From NCBI GenBank assembly GCA_003020965.1, contig PXRL01000014.1:22906-86905 (forward strand): 64,000 nucleotides of DNA, read 5' to 3'. Below the pieces are notes generated by a model. That model ran no database searches and was not told where the DNA came from. It saw nothing but the letters and a program-made list of their open reading frames with translations. Made by a program: the position numbers and the translations under genes. Within the stretch, counting starts at the first letter, position 1. Every line of letters starts with the position of its first letter. Positions 7,385 to 16,805 of this stretch are shown here, piece by piece. The DNA comes from Halobacteriales archaeon QS_4_69_225 (GTDB lineage: Archaea; Halobacteriota; Halobacteria; Halobacteriales; Haloarculaceae).

Positions 7385-9952
7385 TCACCCTTCGAACGCC
7401 GCCAGCACGTCGTCGAGGATCATCGTGCCGGTCGCCCGGTCCAGCGGGTCGTTGTTGTTGCCACAGTGCTCGCTCATGACGCACATCGGACAGCCGCGGC
7501 GGCGCCGACAGTCGCAGGAGTCGACGTGTTCGCGGGTCCGGCGGGCGAGCGACTCGAAGTGCTCGTAGATGGCCTTCGAGAAGCCGATGCCGCCGTCGAT
7601 ACCGTCGTGGACGAACCACGTCGGGCCGGGAATCGTCTCGTGGCCGTGGGACGGCGTCGACAGCCCGCCGACGTCGGCGTTGTCGATCATCAGCTCCAGC
7701 GGCGCCAGCCCGATGATCCCGTGTTCGGCCGCGTGCAGCCCGCCGCCGTAGGTGTACATCGCCTTCGCGTCCGGCACCGCGCCGTCGCGTTCGGCGCGGG
7801 CGGTCGGCTCCAGGAGCGGCGGCTCCAGGGCCTCGATCGTCCGCTCGGCGTGGCCTTCGGGCAGTGCCACCCACAGCAGTTCGGTCTCGAGGTCGAGCGG
7901 CGGCGCCTCGGTCGGAACCGGCCCCTCGACGACCCCGCCGCCGAAGACGTTCCGGACGAGGTACTCGTCGTACCGGATCCGGACGGTTCCCTCCCCGAAG
8001 TAGAGGTCGTAGTCGCCGGCCAGCGGCGTGTGCTCGCGGACCGACAGGTCCTGGACGCGCTTCGTCGACATCGTCTGGGTGTACTCGTCGGTCGCGGCCG
8101 TCTCGACGGTGATGACGGGGCGGCGGCCCTCGTCGATCTCGACGACCCGGTACTGCTGGCCGGCGTGGAGGAACAGCGCCCCGACGTGGTAGTCCCGGTA
8201 GGCCCGCTCCCGGGCGACGGGGTCGTGGTCGATGTCGCCGTCCCGGCAGACGACGCGGAACTCGGTCGTCCCCGTGCCGTAGATGGACAGCCGGCTCTGG
8301 GGTCGCCGGTCGCCGTCGTAGGTCACGCCGCCGGCGTCGAGGTCGCCGGCCGGCTCGAGAACGCCGGCGTCCTGCCACATCGAGACCACCTCCCGGAACC
8401 GGGTCTCGTCGCCGAGATACGCCGCGTCGCCGGCCGACAGCGGCCGCTCGGCGGCCGCCGCCAGCACGTGGTCGGCGTAGACGCGGTCGTTGTCGACGGA
8501 GACGACGGCGTCCTCGACGGTGTCGTCGTCGAAGAGGTAGCCGGGGTTGCGGAAGATGTAGCCGTCCATCGCGTCGGTGCCGCCGACCAGCACGGAGACG
8601 GCGTCGCTGACGCCGCGGCCGGCGCGGCCGACCTGCTGCCAGAAGGACTGCTTGGTCCCCGGGTAGCCGGCGGTGACCGTCGCGTCCACCGAGCCGATGT
8701 CGATGCCGAGTTCGAGGGCGTTCGTCGTCGGCACGGCGTCGAGGTCGGCGCTCTTGAGCTTGTTCTCGACCGCACGTCGCTGCTTCTTGCCGAGGCCGGC
8801 GTGGTACGGCTCGGTCTCGACGTAGGGGTCCAGCGGGTGATCGGCGGCCGCCCGGACGATCTGTTTGGCGGCGATCTCCGTTCCCTGGCGGGCCGAGCAG
8901 AACTGCAGCGTCTGGGTGTCGTGGGCCGCCAGGTGGGCCGTCACCGTCGCCGCCTCGGTGCCGGTCGAGGCGCGGGCGGCCTCGAAGTCCGCGAGCGGGT
9001 CGTCGGCCGCCTCGTCGAGGTCGTCGTCCTCCAGCGGCGGCTCCCAGAGGACGATGTCGCGGGCGCCACGCGGCGAGCCGTCCCGGTCGACGACCTCGAA
9101 CTCCGCGCCGGTGAGGTTGCTGGCGTGCGTCGCCGGGTTGCCGATGGTCGCCGTCGTCAGCACGAACTGCGGGTCGGCGTCGTAGTACGACAGCAGCCGG
9201 CGCAGCCGCCGGAGGATGAACGCCACGTGGGTCCCTGTGACGCCGCTGAACTCGTGGGCCTCGTCGACGACGACCAACTCGAGGTTCGAGTAGAAGCGGT
9301 GCCAGCCGCGGTCTCTGTCGTGCCGCGGGAGGTAGACGTTCAGCCCGGCCGGGTTCGTCAGGACGACGTTCGCCTCCCGGCGGATGCGCCGTTTCCGGTC
9401 CTGGTCGGTGTCGCCGTCGTAGACGCCGATCGTCGCGTCGACGTCCCAGTCCCCGCGGAGCTTGTCGTTCAGCGTCCGCTCCTGGTCGCGGGCCAGCGCC
9501 TTCATCGGGAACAGACACAGCGCGGTACTCTCGGGGTTCGCCAGGTGGTTCCGCGCCATCTGCAGCGCGTAGATCCACGTCTTCCCCGACGACGTCGACG
9601 TCGTGACGACGACGTCGTCGCCGTCGGCCAGCCGCCGGAGCCCCGCCGCCTGGTGGGAGAACAGCTCCCGCTCGAGGCGGTCGGCCAGCGCCGGCCGCAG
9701 CACCTCCCCGGCCGGCACCGTCGACGCCTCCCGCGCCGGGACGCCCTCGGCGTGACTGACCTGGTCCCGGTAGTCGGGGTAGCTGTCCGCAAGCGCCTCC
9801 CGGCTCAGCACCTCGTCGGCGACGGCGCCGCCGCTGTCGTCGCCGCCGTCGGTCAGCAGCCGGCCGCCGGCCGGCGGGTCGTCGGTCGTCGTCTCGGCAC
9901 CGTCGCCCCCGGTCGACGCCGGGTCGGAACTGTCGTGTGGTCGCATCGTCAC
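7385..9952 (-). CDS. MrfA/YprA-type DEAD/DEAH helicase with DUF1998 and Cys4 zinc domain
   Basis: An 855-residue SF2 helicase. It has Walker A TSTSSGKTW (about residue 118), the DEAH box VVVDEAHEFSG (about 235), TTATIGNP (motif III), a second RecA-like domain with LELGIDIGSVD and QQVGRAGR, and a C-terminal DUF1998 region ending in a four-cysteine cluster (CDCRRRRGCPMC). This matches MrfA (YprA), a 3'-5' DNA helicase used with the exonuclease MrfB to excise mitomycin-type lesions in Bacillus. The GTG start at 9952 overlaps the stop of the upstream exonuclease gene (GTGA), implying coupling. The ATG at 9946 is an alternative start. Confidence 0.88.
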   Translation of the reverse strand: MTMRPHDSSDPASTGGDGAETTTDDPPAGGRLLTDGGDDSGGAVADEVLSREALADSYPDYRDQVSHAEGVPAREASTVPAGEVLRPALADRLERELFSHQAAGLRRLADGDDVVVTTSTSSGKTWIYALQMARNHLANPESTALCLFPMKALARDQERTLNDKLRGDWDVDATIGVYDGDTDQDRKRRIRREANVVLTNPAGLNVYLPRHDRDRGWHRFYSNLELVVVDEAHEFSGVTGTHVAFILRRLRRLLSYYDADPQFVLTTATIGNPATHASNLTGAEFEVVDRDGSPRGARDIVLWEPPLEDDDLDEAADDPLADFEAARASTGTEAATVTAHLAAHDTQTLQFCSARQGTEIAAKQIVRAAADHPLDPYVETEPYHAGLGKKQRRAVENKLKSADLDAVPTTNALELGIDIGSVDATVTAGYPGTKQSFWQQVGRAGRGVSDAVSVLVGGTDAMDGYIFRNPGYLFDDDTVEDAVVSVDNDRVYADHVLAAAAERPLSAGDAAYLGDETRFREVVSMWQDAGVLEPAGDLDAGGVTYDGDRRPQSRLSIYGTGTTEFRVVCRDGDIDHDPVARERAYRDYHVGALFLHAGQQYRVVEIDEGRRPVITVETAATDEYTQTMSTKRVQDLSVREHTPLAGDYDLYFGEGTVRIRYDEYLVRNVFGGGVVEGPVPTEAPPLDLETELLWVALPEGHAERTIEALEPPLLEPTARAERDGAVPDAKAMYTYGGGLHAAEHGIIGLAPLELMIDNADVGGLSTPSHGHETIPGPTWFVHDGIDGGIGFSKAIYEHFESLARRTREHVDSCDCRRRRGCPMCVMSEHCGNNNDPLDRATGTMILDDVLAAFEG

Positions 9953-11454
9953 GAGAAATCCGAGAGTGCACCCTGCGTGCCGGCGGCCCCGTCGCCCGTC
10001 GGGTCCGGCTGGTAGCCGTCGGACAGTCCGCGGGCGGCGTCATCGAGCGCCTCGTAGATGACCGCGAGCGCCCGGACGTCGTCCTCGCAGTACGCCTCCA
10101 GCCGCCGCCAGTCCGGCCCGTCGACGGTCGCTGGGTCGGCCGCCGCCTCGAAGGCCCGGCGGTAGTCGTTGTAGACGGCCGCCACGGTCGCGCCGTCGAG
10201 ACCCGTCGTCGCCGGCGTCCAGCCGAGCCCCTCGGCGACGGCCTCCAGCTTATCCGTCCGCCCCGGTAGCGCCGCGTTCCCGCCGTTCTGCCGGCGGGCC
10301 CACCACAGCAGGTCGAAGGTGTAGAGGCCCTCCCACAGGTCGGCGTACTCGGGGTGGTGCTGGCGAATCTGCGTCTCGAGGACCGGGAAGTCGAAGCGGT
10401 AGCCGTTCCAGGCGACGAGCGGCCGGCCGCCGGCGTTGGCGTCTAGCCACGCGAGAAACGCCTCGAGGTGGTCGGTCGTCCCCGGCGCGCCCTCGGTGAA
10501 CGGCATGTACCGACCCTCGGAGCCGCCGGTCAACACGCCGACCAGCCAGACGACGGACGGCTCGAGCCCGTCGGTTTCGATGTCGACGAAGATCGGCTCC
10601 CGGTTCGGCAGCGAGTCGTCGCCCGTCGGCACGACTCGGCTCTCGGCCTGGGCGGTCGCCGCCGCCCGTATCCCCGACGCGACGGTCGAGCCGATGCCGT
10701 CGAGGGTCGCCAGCTCCCGGGTCGGGGCGCCGGCGACGGCCTCGACGGTCCGGTAGCCGGCCCGTCGGAGCGTCTCCGCGCGCGTCTCGCCGACGCCGTC
10801 GAGCCCGGTCAGCCCGAAGTCGTCCGGCGACAGCGCGGTCGTGTCGGCGGCGCCGTTCGGGTAGATTTCGACGACGGCGGCGTCGGGCTGGTCGCCGGCG
10901 CCGACGCCGAGCGTCGCCTCGGTCCGCCCGACGCCGACCAGCGACAGCGTCCGCCCGTCGGCCGTCGCGGTCGTCCGGAAGCCCGCCCGGAGCCGCGTCG
11001 AGCAGTGGACGGTCCCGTCGGGCAGCTCCGGCGGCAGGGCCTCGGCGTACGCCGGCAGGCCGTCGACCGCCGTCGTCCGGCGGTAGGGGTCGACGTCCAG
11101 CGTCAGCCGGTCGGTGAGACAGACGACCTGCTCGGGGTCGGCCGGCCGGTCGACGGGACGGCCGGTCGTCGAGGGGACGCTCATCACGTGCCGCGAGCCG
11201 TCGCCGACGGTCGTCGCGTGCGGCGGCCGGCCGGCCCCGGGTATCAGCACGTCGACGTCGACGTCCCGGGCGAGACCGGCCCGGACGACCGGCGTCTGCG
11301 GGCCCACGCCGACGACCGCGTCGGGCGCCGTCGCCGATAGGAGACGGCGCATCGACGGGCCCGGGGCGTCGGCGACCGCACGGCCGGTCAGCGAGAGCAG
11401 CCGCACCGGGTCGGCGTCGGGCGGCGGCAGGACGGAACGGGAACCTTCGGCCAC
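9949..11454 (-). CDS. YprB/MrfB-like DEDD exonuclease with helix-hairpin-helix motifs
   Basis: A 501-residue protein. The last 180 residues are a DnaQ/RNase H-like exonuclease: FVDIETDG (Exo I Asp and Glu), WNGYRFDFPVLE (Exo II) and YCEDDVRAL (Exo III). Just before it are two HhH-type hairpins (LTGLDGVGETRAETL and LATLDGIGSTVASGI) for non-specific DNA binding. The N-terminal 250 residues are a haloarchaeal extension I do not recognise. The GTG at 11454 is chosen because a TATA-like box (11478-11484) lies 27 bases upstream. It forms a coupled operon with the MrfA-like helicase. Confidence 0.82.
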   Translation of the reverse strand: MAEGSRSVLPPPDADPVRLLSLTGRAVADAPGPSMRRLLSATAPDAVVGVGPQTPVVRAGLARDVDVDVLIPGAGRPPHATTVGDGSRHVMSVPSTTGRPVDRPADPEQVVCLTDRLTLDVDPYRRTTAVDGLPAYAEALPPELPDGTVHCSTRLRAGFRTTATADGRTLSLVGVGRTEATLGVGAGDQPDAAVVEIYPNGAADTTALSPDDFGLTGLDGVGETRAETLRRAGYRTVEAVAGAPTRELATLDGIGSTVASGIRAAATAQAESRVVPTGDDSLPNREPIFVDIETDGLEPSVVWLVGVLTGGSEGRYMPFTEGAPGTTDHLEAFLAWLDANAGGRPLVAWNGYRFDFPVLETQIRQHHPEYADLWEGLYTFDLLWWARRQNGGNAALPGRTDKLEAVAEGLGWTPATTGLDGATVAAVYNDYRRAFEAAADPATVDGPDWRRLEAYCEDDVRALAVIYEALDDAARGLSDGYQPDPTGDGAAGTQGALSDFS

Positions 11455-11477
11455 ATCCGTACCAGCCGAGTGCGGCG

Positions 11478-11484
11478 CATAAAC
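11478..11484 (-). promoter_or_regulatory. TATA-like box for the exonuclease-helicase operon
   Basis: Minus-strand GTTTATG is centred 27 bases before the GTG at 11454. It sets the start of the operon and excludes the much longer low-quality upstream extension of the same frame. Confidence 0.55.
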
Positions 11485-12497
11485 ACTTCGACGGCTCTGT
11501 CGGTAGTGTTCAGATAAGAGACCGAGAGAACAGAACGGGGGAGAAAGCCCTCGGCACTTTCGACTTCTGCTCGCGGGCCTCCGGCCCGCTCGCACGGCTC
11601 GAGGCGACGGAGTCGCCTCGCTGCCCGCGACTCGCTGTGCGCTTCGGCCGCGGGGCGGCCTGCAGTGCTTGCGTCGTCGGGGGTCGTCGAGAGCGCCTCG
11701 CCCTTTCAGTCCGCCAGGATTCGATTGGTTCCCCGGCAGAAACAGACTGGCTCGCCGGTGCTTATTCGAACACCGCCGCTCTGCCGGCCCCGGGCGAGCC
11801 GCCGTTCCGTCGGCCGCGCGGGTCGCACCGCCGGGACGGTCGCCGGCAGGACGCCACGCTCGACGCGTAGCTTCCGGCACTACTTCGGAGCGGTACGGTC
11901 GGCTCACGGCAACCGACCGGCCGGGCGGGGTGCTCCCGGGAGTCCGAACGTCCTGTCGGTCGTACCGGACTCGGGTCGGGCCGCCGACCGCTCGCCCTTC
12001 GACGGCCCGCTGGCGACGCCGACCCCCGAGCGACCGGCCGGCGAGGCGACCGACGAGACCCGCGAGTGGCTGGCGGCACCGGGTACCTCGGGGGTTCAGC
12101 GGCGGACGTTCAGCCCTCGTCGAACGCCGCCGGTAGACTCGCCGGCGACGTCGACGTCGATGCCGCCGTCGCGGGCCGTATCGGTCGCGACGACGGCGCC
12201 CGTCGCCGCGCCGAGTCCGGCGAGAACGCCCGCCGGATCGGTGTATCGGTGTCCAGTGGCCGCACTCGCTCCCGGCGTCGTCGGGTTCCATCGGTTCCAC
12301 GCTTGCCGGCGCGCTCAAACGGATCCATGATCGACGTACGTGGCCGACCGGAGCGCCCGTCACACGGACGTATCCATACGTACATCTGCATGACACAGTC
12401 GGCGGTCCCGCCGACTACACGCGCCCGGCGACTGTCGTGACGGACGCGACGGGGGTCGCTGTGCCCCGAACGCCGGCGTCGTTCCGTATTCGTGTCA
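11485..12497. other. 1-kb region with no supported gene
   Basis: Several long frames cross this stretch, but all are Arg/Pro/Ser-rich and lack a credible start or domain. A minus-strand frame ending near 12113 reads like the end of a protein (PAGVLAGLGAATGAVVATD) but has an upstream stop and no ATG, GTG or TTG after it. The segment 11500-11760 has the look of a dispersed non-coding repeat, which I cannot confirm. The right end carries the promoter of the ABC operon. Confidence 0.5.
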
Positions 12498-12504
12498 CTT
12501 AATT
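12498..12504 (+). promoter_or_regulatory. TATA-like box for the ABC transporter operon
   Basis: CTTAATT is centred 25-28 bases before the tandem start codons GTG 12526 and ATG 12529, consistent with a leaderless operon mRNA. Confidence 0.55.
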
Positions 12505-12525
12505 GCCGCGCGCGCGTGTGAGACA

Positions 12526-13686
12526 GTGATGAGGTCCGAGGGCGGTACGTTCGACGAGAGGCAGGTACAGGCCGGCGACCACGACGGGGCGACCGGCAGT
12601 CTCGGGCGCGGCGGCGCGGGCCGGGTGGGTCGCCGCGAGTTCCTGGCGGCCGGCGGGACGGCGGCGACCCTGGCGGTCGCCGGCTGTATCGGCGGCGGCG
12701 ACGGCGGCTCGCTGACGGTCTCGACGTGGAGCGGTGCCAACGAGGAGGTGTTCCGGGAGACGATCAAGCCGATGTACGAGGAGCGGACGGGCAACGACCT
12801 CGAGGTCGTCGGCAGCTGGACGAACATCCTCGGGCAGCTCCGTCAATCGCCGTCGGACGACCCGCCGTTCGACCTGACCGTCGGCAGCAGCCGCGATCAC
12901 TACCTCGGCGCGCAGGACGAGCTGTGGGAGCCGATCCGGTACGAGAACGTTCCGAACGCCGAGACGATCAAGCCCGCCGTCCAGAGCAACCTCGACAGCG
13001 ACCTGGGGGTGCCGGTCGCCTACGGCGTCATGGGCTACGCCTACGACGCCGACGCGGTCGACTTCGAGCTGGAGTCGTGGCGCGACCTCATCGCCGAGGA
13101 CGTCGACCTGGACTTCGCGCTGCCGGGGGCGTACTTCTTCAACGCGGTGATCATGAGCGCCATCGCCGCCGACGAGGCACCGATGGCCGAGGAGATGTAC
13201 GACGAGGACCAGCGCGACGCCATCTTCGACACCCTATCGGAGATGCCGGTGGCGAAGTTCTACGAGGGCGCCGAGGACATGTGGACGTCGATGAGCGGCG
13301 GGATCGCCGACGCGGGGCAGTACTTCTACGCCTACAGCCGCCGACGGGACGAAAACGACTCCGAGCTGAACGTCGGCTTCCACGTCCCCGACCGGACGCT
13401 CGGCTACGTCGACCACTATCAGGTCGCCCGCGGCAGCAGCAACCGTCAGCAGGCCGAGGAGTTCATCGACTTCCTGCTGGACGAGGAGGTCCAGACGGCC
13501 TACGCCGAGGCGTTCAACCTCGGGATGGCGAACGAGAACGCCGACCACCCCGAAGCGACGCGGGAGGAGGTCCCGATCGAGAACGACGAACTGGACGAGG
13601 GCATCGTGTTCAAGCAGTACAGCCGGGTCGCCGAGGTCGCTCCCGACCTCGACGAGCGGTTCAAAGAGTTCCAGAACCAGTTCTGA
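12526..13686 (+). CDS. ABC transporter substrate-binding lipoprotein (PotD-type), Tat-exported
   Basis: A 386-residue binding protein of the polyamine/iron family. The N-terminal region has a twin-arginine signal (GRREFLAAGG) followed by a lipobox (AVAGC), so it should fold in the cytoplasm and be Tat-exported as a lipid-anchored receptor. The body (LTVSTWSGANEEVF, GVPVAYGVMGYAYDADAV, late FIDFLLDEEVQ) matches class II spermidine/putrescine-binding proteins. Substrate choice among polyamines, ferric iron or phosphonates is not decided by the sequence. It is the first gene of a four-gene import operon. Confidence 0.85.
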   Translation: MMRSEGGTFDERQVQAGDHDGATGSLGRGGAGRVGRREFLAAGGTAATLAVAGCIGGGDGGSLTVSTWSGANEEVFRETIKPMYEERTGNDLEVVGSWTNILGQLRQSPSDDPPFDLTVGSSRDHYLGAQDELWEPIRYENVPNAETIKPAVQSNLDSDLGVPVAYGVMGYAYDADAVDFELESWRDLIAEDVDLDFALPGAYFFNAVIMSAIAADEAPMAEEMYDEDQRDAIFDTLSEMPVAKFYEGAEDMWTSMSGGIADAGQYFYAYSRRRDENDSELNVGFHVPDRTLGYVDHYQVARGSSNRQQAEEFIDFLLDEEVQTAYAEAFNLGMANENADHPEATREEVPIENDELDEGIVFKQYSRVAEVAPDLDERFKEFQNQF

Positions 13687-13713
13687 CCGTCGTCGACGAC
13701 CCACTACAGCCAC

Positions 13714-13845
13714 ATGAGTTCAATCGGAATCGCGGGCGCCGGGCGAGACGCGACGGACCGGTCGACGACCGCCGGGACAGGCCGGACGCCGACGGCTGCG
13801 GCCCCGGCTTCGACCCCGGACGGCACCGCGGGTGGTGCGTCGTGA
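13714..13845 (+). CDS. candidate 43-residue small ORF between binding protein and ATPase
   Basis: An ATG frame of 43 residues rich in Ala/Thr/Gly/Pro. It begins 27 bases after the binding-protein stop, and its TGA overlaps the ATPase start as GTGA, the same junction used between the later genes of the operon. It has no recognisable domain and could be only a leader that couples translation. Real protein or chance frame cannot be settled here. Confidence 0.25.
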   Translation: MSSIGIAGAGRDATDRSTTAGTGRTPTAAAPASTPDGTAGGAS

Positions 13846-15020
13846 CGGGCGTGGTCGAACTCGACGGAATCCGGGTCACGTACGGCGACGTGACGGCCGT
13901 CGAGGAGCTGTCGCTGTCGGTCCGGGACGGGGAGCTGTTCTGTTTGCTCGGGCCGTCCGGCTGCGGCAAGACGACGACCCTGCGGGCGGTCGCCGGCTTC
14001 GAGTCGCCGGCCGCCGGCCGGGTCGTCCTCGGCGGCCGGGACGTGACCGGTCTCGCCCCGTACGACCGCGGCTGTGCGACGGTGTTTCAGGACTGGGCGC
14101 TGTTTCCGAACAAGACCGTCGCCGAAAACGTCGCCTTCGGGTTGAAGATGGCCGGCGTCCCGGCCGAGCGGCGGCGGGAGCGGGCCCGCGAGCAGCTGGC
14201 GACCGTCGAAATGACCGACCACGCCGACGACCCCCCGGGGGAGCTGTCCGGCGGCCAGAAACAACGCGTCGCCCTGGCGCGGTCGCTGGCCGTCGACCCC
14301 GAGGTTCTGCTGCTGGACGAGCCGCTGTCGAACCTCGACAAGCGGCTCCGGGAGACGATGCAGCTGGAGATAAAGGAGATCCAAGAGCGGCTGGAGACGC
14401 CGATGCTGTACGTCACACACGACCAGGAGGAAGCGTTCACCCTCGCCGACCGCATCGGGATCATGAACGACGGCGAGTTGGTCCAGGTCGGCGCCCCGAG
14501 AACGGTGTACGACGACCCCGTCGATCGGTTCGTCGAGGCGTTTCTCGGCAGCACCAACTTCCTGTCGGGACGGGTGGTCGCCGGCACCGGCGCCGACACC
14601 GGCGTCGGCCCCGACGCCGTCGCCGTCGAGTTCCCGGTCGCGGGGCTCCGGACTCCGGTTCCGGCCGGCGACGACCTCGCCGTCGGCGACGACGTGACGG
14701 CGTCGGTCCGGCCGGAGGTCGTCGACCTCGCGCCGGCGGTCGACGGGGCGGCCGCGAGCACCGACGGCGGTGCGGCGTCGGAGCCGGACGCCACCGGCCA
14801 CGCCGACGGCCGCGCGATTCTCGCCGGGACCGTCTCGGAGGTCGTCTACCGCGGGTCGAACGTCCGGCACCACGTGGCCGTCGGCGACGGCGCGGAGCTG
14901 TTCGTCGAGCGGCCGGTGACCGACGCGCCCGGCCTGGCGGCGGGCGACGCGGCGCGGCTGTCGTGGGACGTCACCGACGCCTACCACTTCGGGCCCGACG
15001 GCGCCCGGGTCCGGCCGTGA
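13842..15020 (+). CDS. ABC transporter ATP-binding protein (PotA-type)
   Basis: A 392-residue ATPase of an importer: Walker A GPSGCGKTT (residues 34-42), signature LSGGQKQRVALARSLAVDP, Walker B VLLLDEPLSNLD and switch His in YVTHDQEEA. A C-terminal TOBE-like regulatory domain follows (VGDDVTASVRPEVVDLAP). It energises the two permeases encoded next. The GTG at 13842 is chosen because the family's opening (ELDGIRVTYGDVTAVEEL) starts right after it; the stop overlaps the next GTG start. Confidence 0.88.
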   Translation: MTGVVELDGIRVTYGDVTAVEELSLSVRDGELFCLLGPSGCGKTTTLRAVAGFESPAAGRVVLGGRDVTGLAPYDRGCATVFQDWALFPNKTVAENVAFGLKMAGVPAERRRERAREQLATVEMTDHADDPPGELSGGQKQRVALARSLAVDPEVLLLDEPLSNLDKRLRETMQLEIKEIQERLETPMLYVTHDQEEAFTLADRIGIMNDGELVQVGAPRTVYDDPVDRFVEAFLGSTNFLSGRVVAGTGADTGVGPDAVAVEFPVAGLRTPVPAGDDLAVGDDVTASVRPEVVDLAPAVDGAAASTDGGAASEPDATGHADGRAILAGTVSEVVYRGSNVRHHVAVGDGAELFVERPVTDAPGLAAGDAARLSWDVTDAYHFGPDGARVRP

Positions 15021-15928
15021 GCGACGCCGACGCGGTCGGGGAGGGCCGACCCTCGAGGCCCGCGCTGCCGTCACTGCCGGCGGTCACGCGGACGCGGCTC
15101 CTGTTGGCGCCGCTGGTGCTGTTCGACCTGCTGGCGTTCGTCGTCCCGATGGGCTATCTGCTGCGTGTGAGCCTCTCGGAGCGGTCGACGAGGCAGGCGC
15201 TGGTCCGGGGGACGTGGTCGGTCGACGGCTACCGGTTCCTGCTGGAGTCGTCGCTGCTGCGGCGGGTGTTCGTCTTCACCGTGCTGTTCGCCGTCGTCGC
15301 GACGCTGCTGGCGGTCGGGCTCGGGACGGCCTACGCCTACGCCGCCTGGCAAGCCTCGGGAGCCGTCCGGACGGTGCTTCTGGCCGGCATCGTGATGTCG
15401 ATGTTCACGACGCTGGTGGTGAAACTGTTCGCCGCGCTCGTCGTCTTCTCCCCGAACGGCGTCGTCAACGACGCGCTGGTTGCGTCGGGGCTGGTCGGGA
15501 CGCCGCTACGGCTGATCAACAACGAGATCGGACTGGTGATCGGACAGCTGTACGTCGTGCTGCCGTACACGGTACTGTCGGTGTATTCGGTGCTGACGAG
15601 CCTCGACGAACACCTCGTCGAGGCCGCGAACGACCTCGGGGCGACGCCGGCCCGGGCGGCCCGCGAGGTGGTCCTACCGCACGCCGTCCCGGGGATGGCC
15701 GTCGGCGGCGTCATCGCCTTCGCCTGGAGTGCCGGCGCCTTCGCCGCGCCGGCGCTGCTCGGTTCGAAGTCGGAGCTGACCGTCGCCGTAGAGGTCCAGA
15801 ACCGTCTCACGAGCTTCGAGTACCCGGTCGCGGCCGCCCTCTCGGTCGTACTGACGACGGTCGTCCTCGCCGTGCTCGCGGCCGGGCTGTACGGGCTGCG
15901 CCGCCGCGGCGGAGGGCACGATGTCTGA
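15017..15928 (+). CDS. ABC transporter permease 1 (PotB-type)
   Basis: A 303-residue inner-membrane permease with about six transmembrane helices and the EAA loop EAANDLGATPARAAREVVLP (about residues 205-224) that docks on the ATPase. The GTG start overlaps the ATPase stop (GTGA), and its own stop overlaps the next ATG by eight bases, so translation of the four genes is probably coupled. Confidence 0.87.
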   Translation: MSDADAVGEGRPSRPALPSLPAVTRTRLLLAPLVLFDLLAFVVPMGYLLRVSLSERSTRQALVRGTWSVDGYRFLLESSLLRRVFVFTVLFAVVATLLAVGLGTAYAYAAWQASGAVRTVLLAGIVMSMFTTLVVKLFAALVVFSPNGVVNDALVASGLVGTPLRLINNEIGLVIGQLYVVLPYTVLSVYSVLTSLDEHLVEAANDLGATPARAAREVVLPHAVPGMAVGGVIAFAWSAGAFAAPALLGSKSELTVAVEVQNRLTSFEYPVAAALSVVLTTVVLAVLAAGLYGLRRRGGGHDV

Positions 15929-16805
15929 GTCGGGCCCGCGGACCGACGGCGGGACCGAGACCGGGACTGGGACCGGAGCGGCGCCAGCGCCGACCGGCCG
16001 CCGACTGGGCGGCGCCGCCGTCGGCCGGTGGCTGTTCCGCGCCGGCGTCGGCGTCGTCTTCGCGTTCCTGCTGGCGCCTATCGCCGTGGTCGTGGCGACG
16101 TCGTTCGCCGAGACGGGGTCGCTGACGTTCCCGCCGAAGGGGCTGTCGCTGCGGTGGTACGGGGAGTTCCTCGGCAGTTCCCGGTGGCGGCGGGCGGCGC
16201 TGAACAGCCTCGTCGCGGCCGGCGGAACGACGGTGCTGGCGACGGTCGCCGGGACGACGGCGGCCCTCGGCGTGAGCGACCTCGGCGGCAGTCGCGAGGC
16301 GGCCGTTCTCGGGCTGGCGGTGCTACCGCTGCTCGTTCCCGGCGTCGTCCTCGGCAGTTCGCTTCTGGTCTTTCTCGGGGAGTTCGACCTCCAGCAGACG
16401 TACATGGCCGTCGTCGCGGCGCACTCGCTGTGGGCGACGCCGCTGGCGTTCTCGGTGGTCCGGGCGGCGCTATCGCGGTTCGACCCCCGGCTCCGGGAGG
16501 CGGCGCTCGATCTCGGGGCCAGCCCGTTTCGGGCGTTCTTCGAGGTCGTCGCGCCGAACATCCGATCGGGGCTGTTCGCGGCGGCGCTGATCGCCTTCGT
16601 CGTCAGCCTCCAGGAGTTCATCATGACGCTGTTCGTCTCCGGGCCGGACACCCGCACGGTGCCGGTGCTGGCGTGGAACTCCCTGCGCGGCAGCCTCGAC
16701 CCGCTCGTGAGCGTCGTTTCGACGTTGCTGGTGGCCGCCGTCGTCGTCGCAGTGGCCGTCGGCGCCGCGGTCGCCGGCCTCGAGCGGCTCGCGACGGACA
16801 CCTGA
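15921..16805 (+). CDS. ABC transporter permease 2 (PotC-type)
   Basis: A 294-residue permease with six predicted helices and the EAA loop EAALDLGASPFRAFFEVVAP near residue 195. It pairs with the preceding permease to form the channel. The N-terminal 35 residues are a polar Gly/Thr-rich head. It is the last gene of the operon. Confidence 0.87.
   Translation: MSESGPRTDGGTETGTGTGAAPAPTGRRLGGAAVGRWLFRAGVGVVFAFLLAPIAVVVATSFAETGSLTFPPKGLSLRWYGEFLGSSRWRRAALNSLVAAGGTTVLATVAGTTAALGVSDLGGSREAAVLGLAVLPLLVPGVVLGSSLLVFLGEFDLQQTYMAVVAAHSLWATPLAFSVVRAALSRFDPRLREAALDLGASPFRAFFEVVAPNIRSGLFAAALIAFVVSLQEFIMTLFVSGPDTRTVPVLAWNSLRGSLDPLVSVVSTLLVAAVVVAVAVGAAVAGLERLATDT

Noticed and set aside
7227..10043. Very long antisense or offset frames over the helicase gene (up to 938 codons)
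   Set aside because: They are shadows created by G+C-rich codon use. They are Arg/Gly-rich with no domain, while the helicase frame shows complete SF2 motifs.
12110..12391. Minus-strand frames before the ABC operon with a protein-like ending
   Set aside because: The best-looking frame has a stop just upstream and no start codon; the others are Arg-rich.
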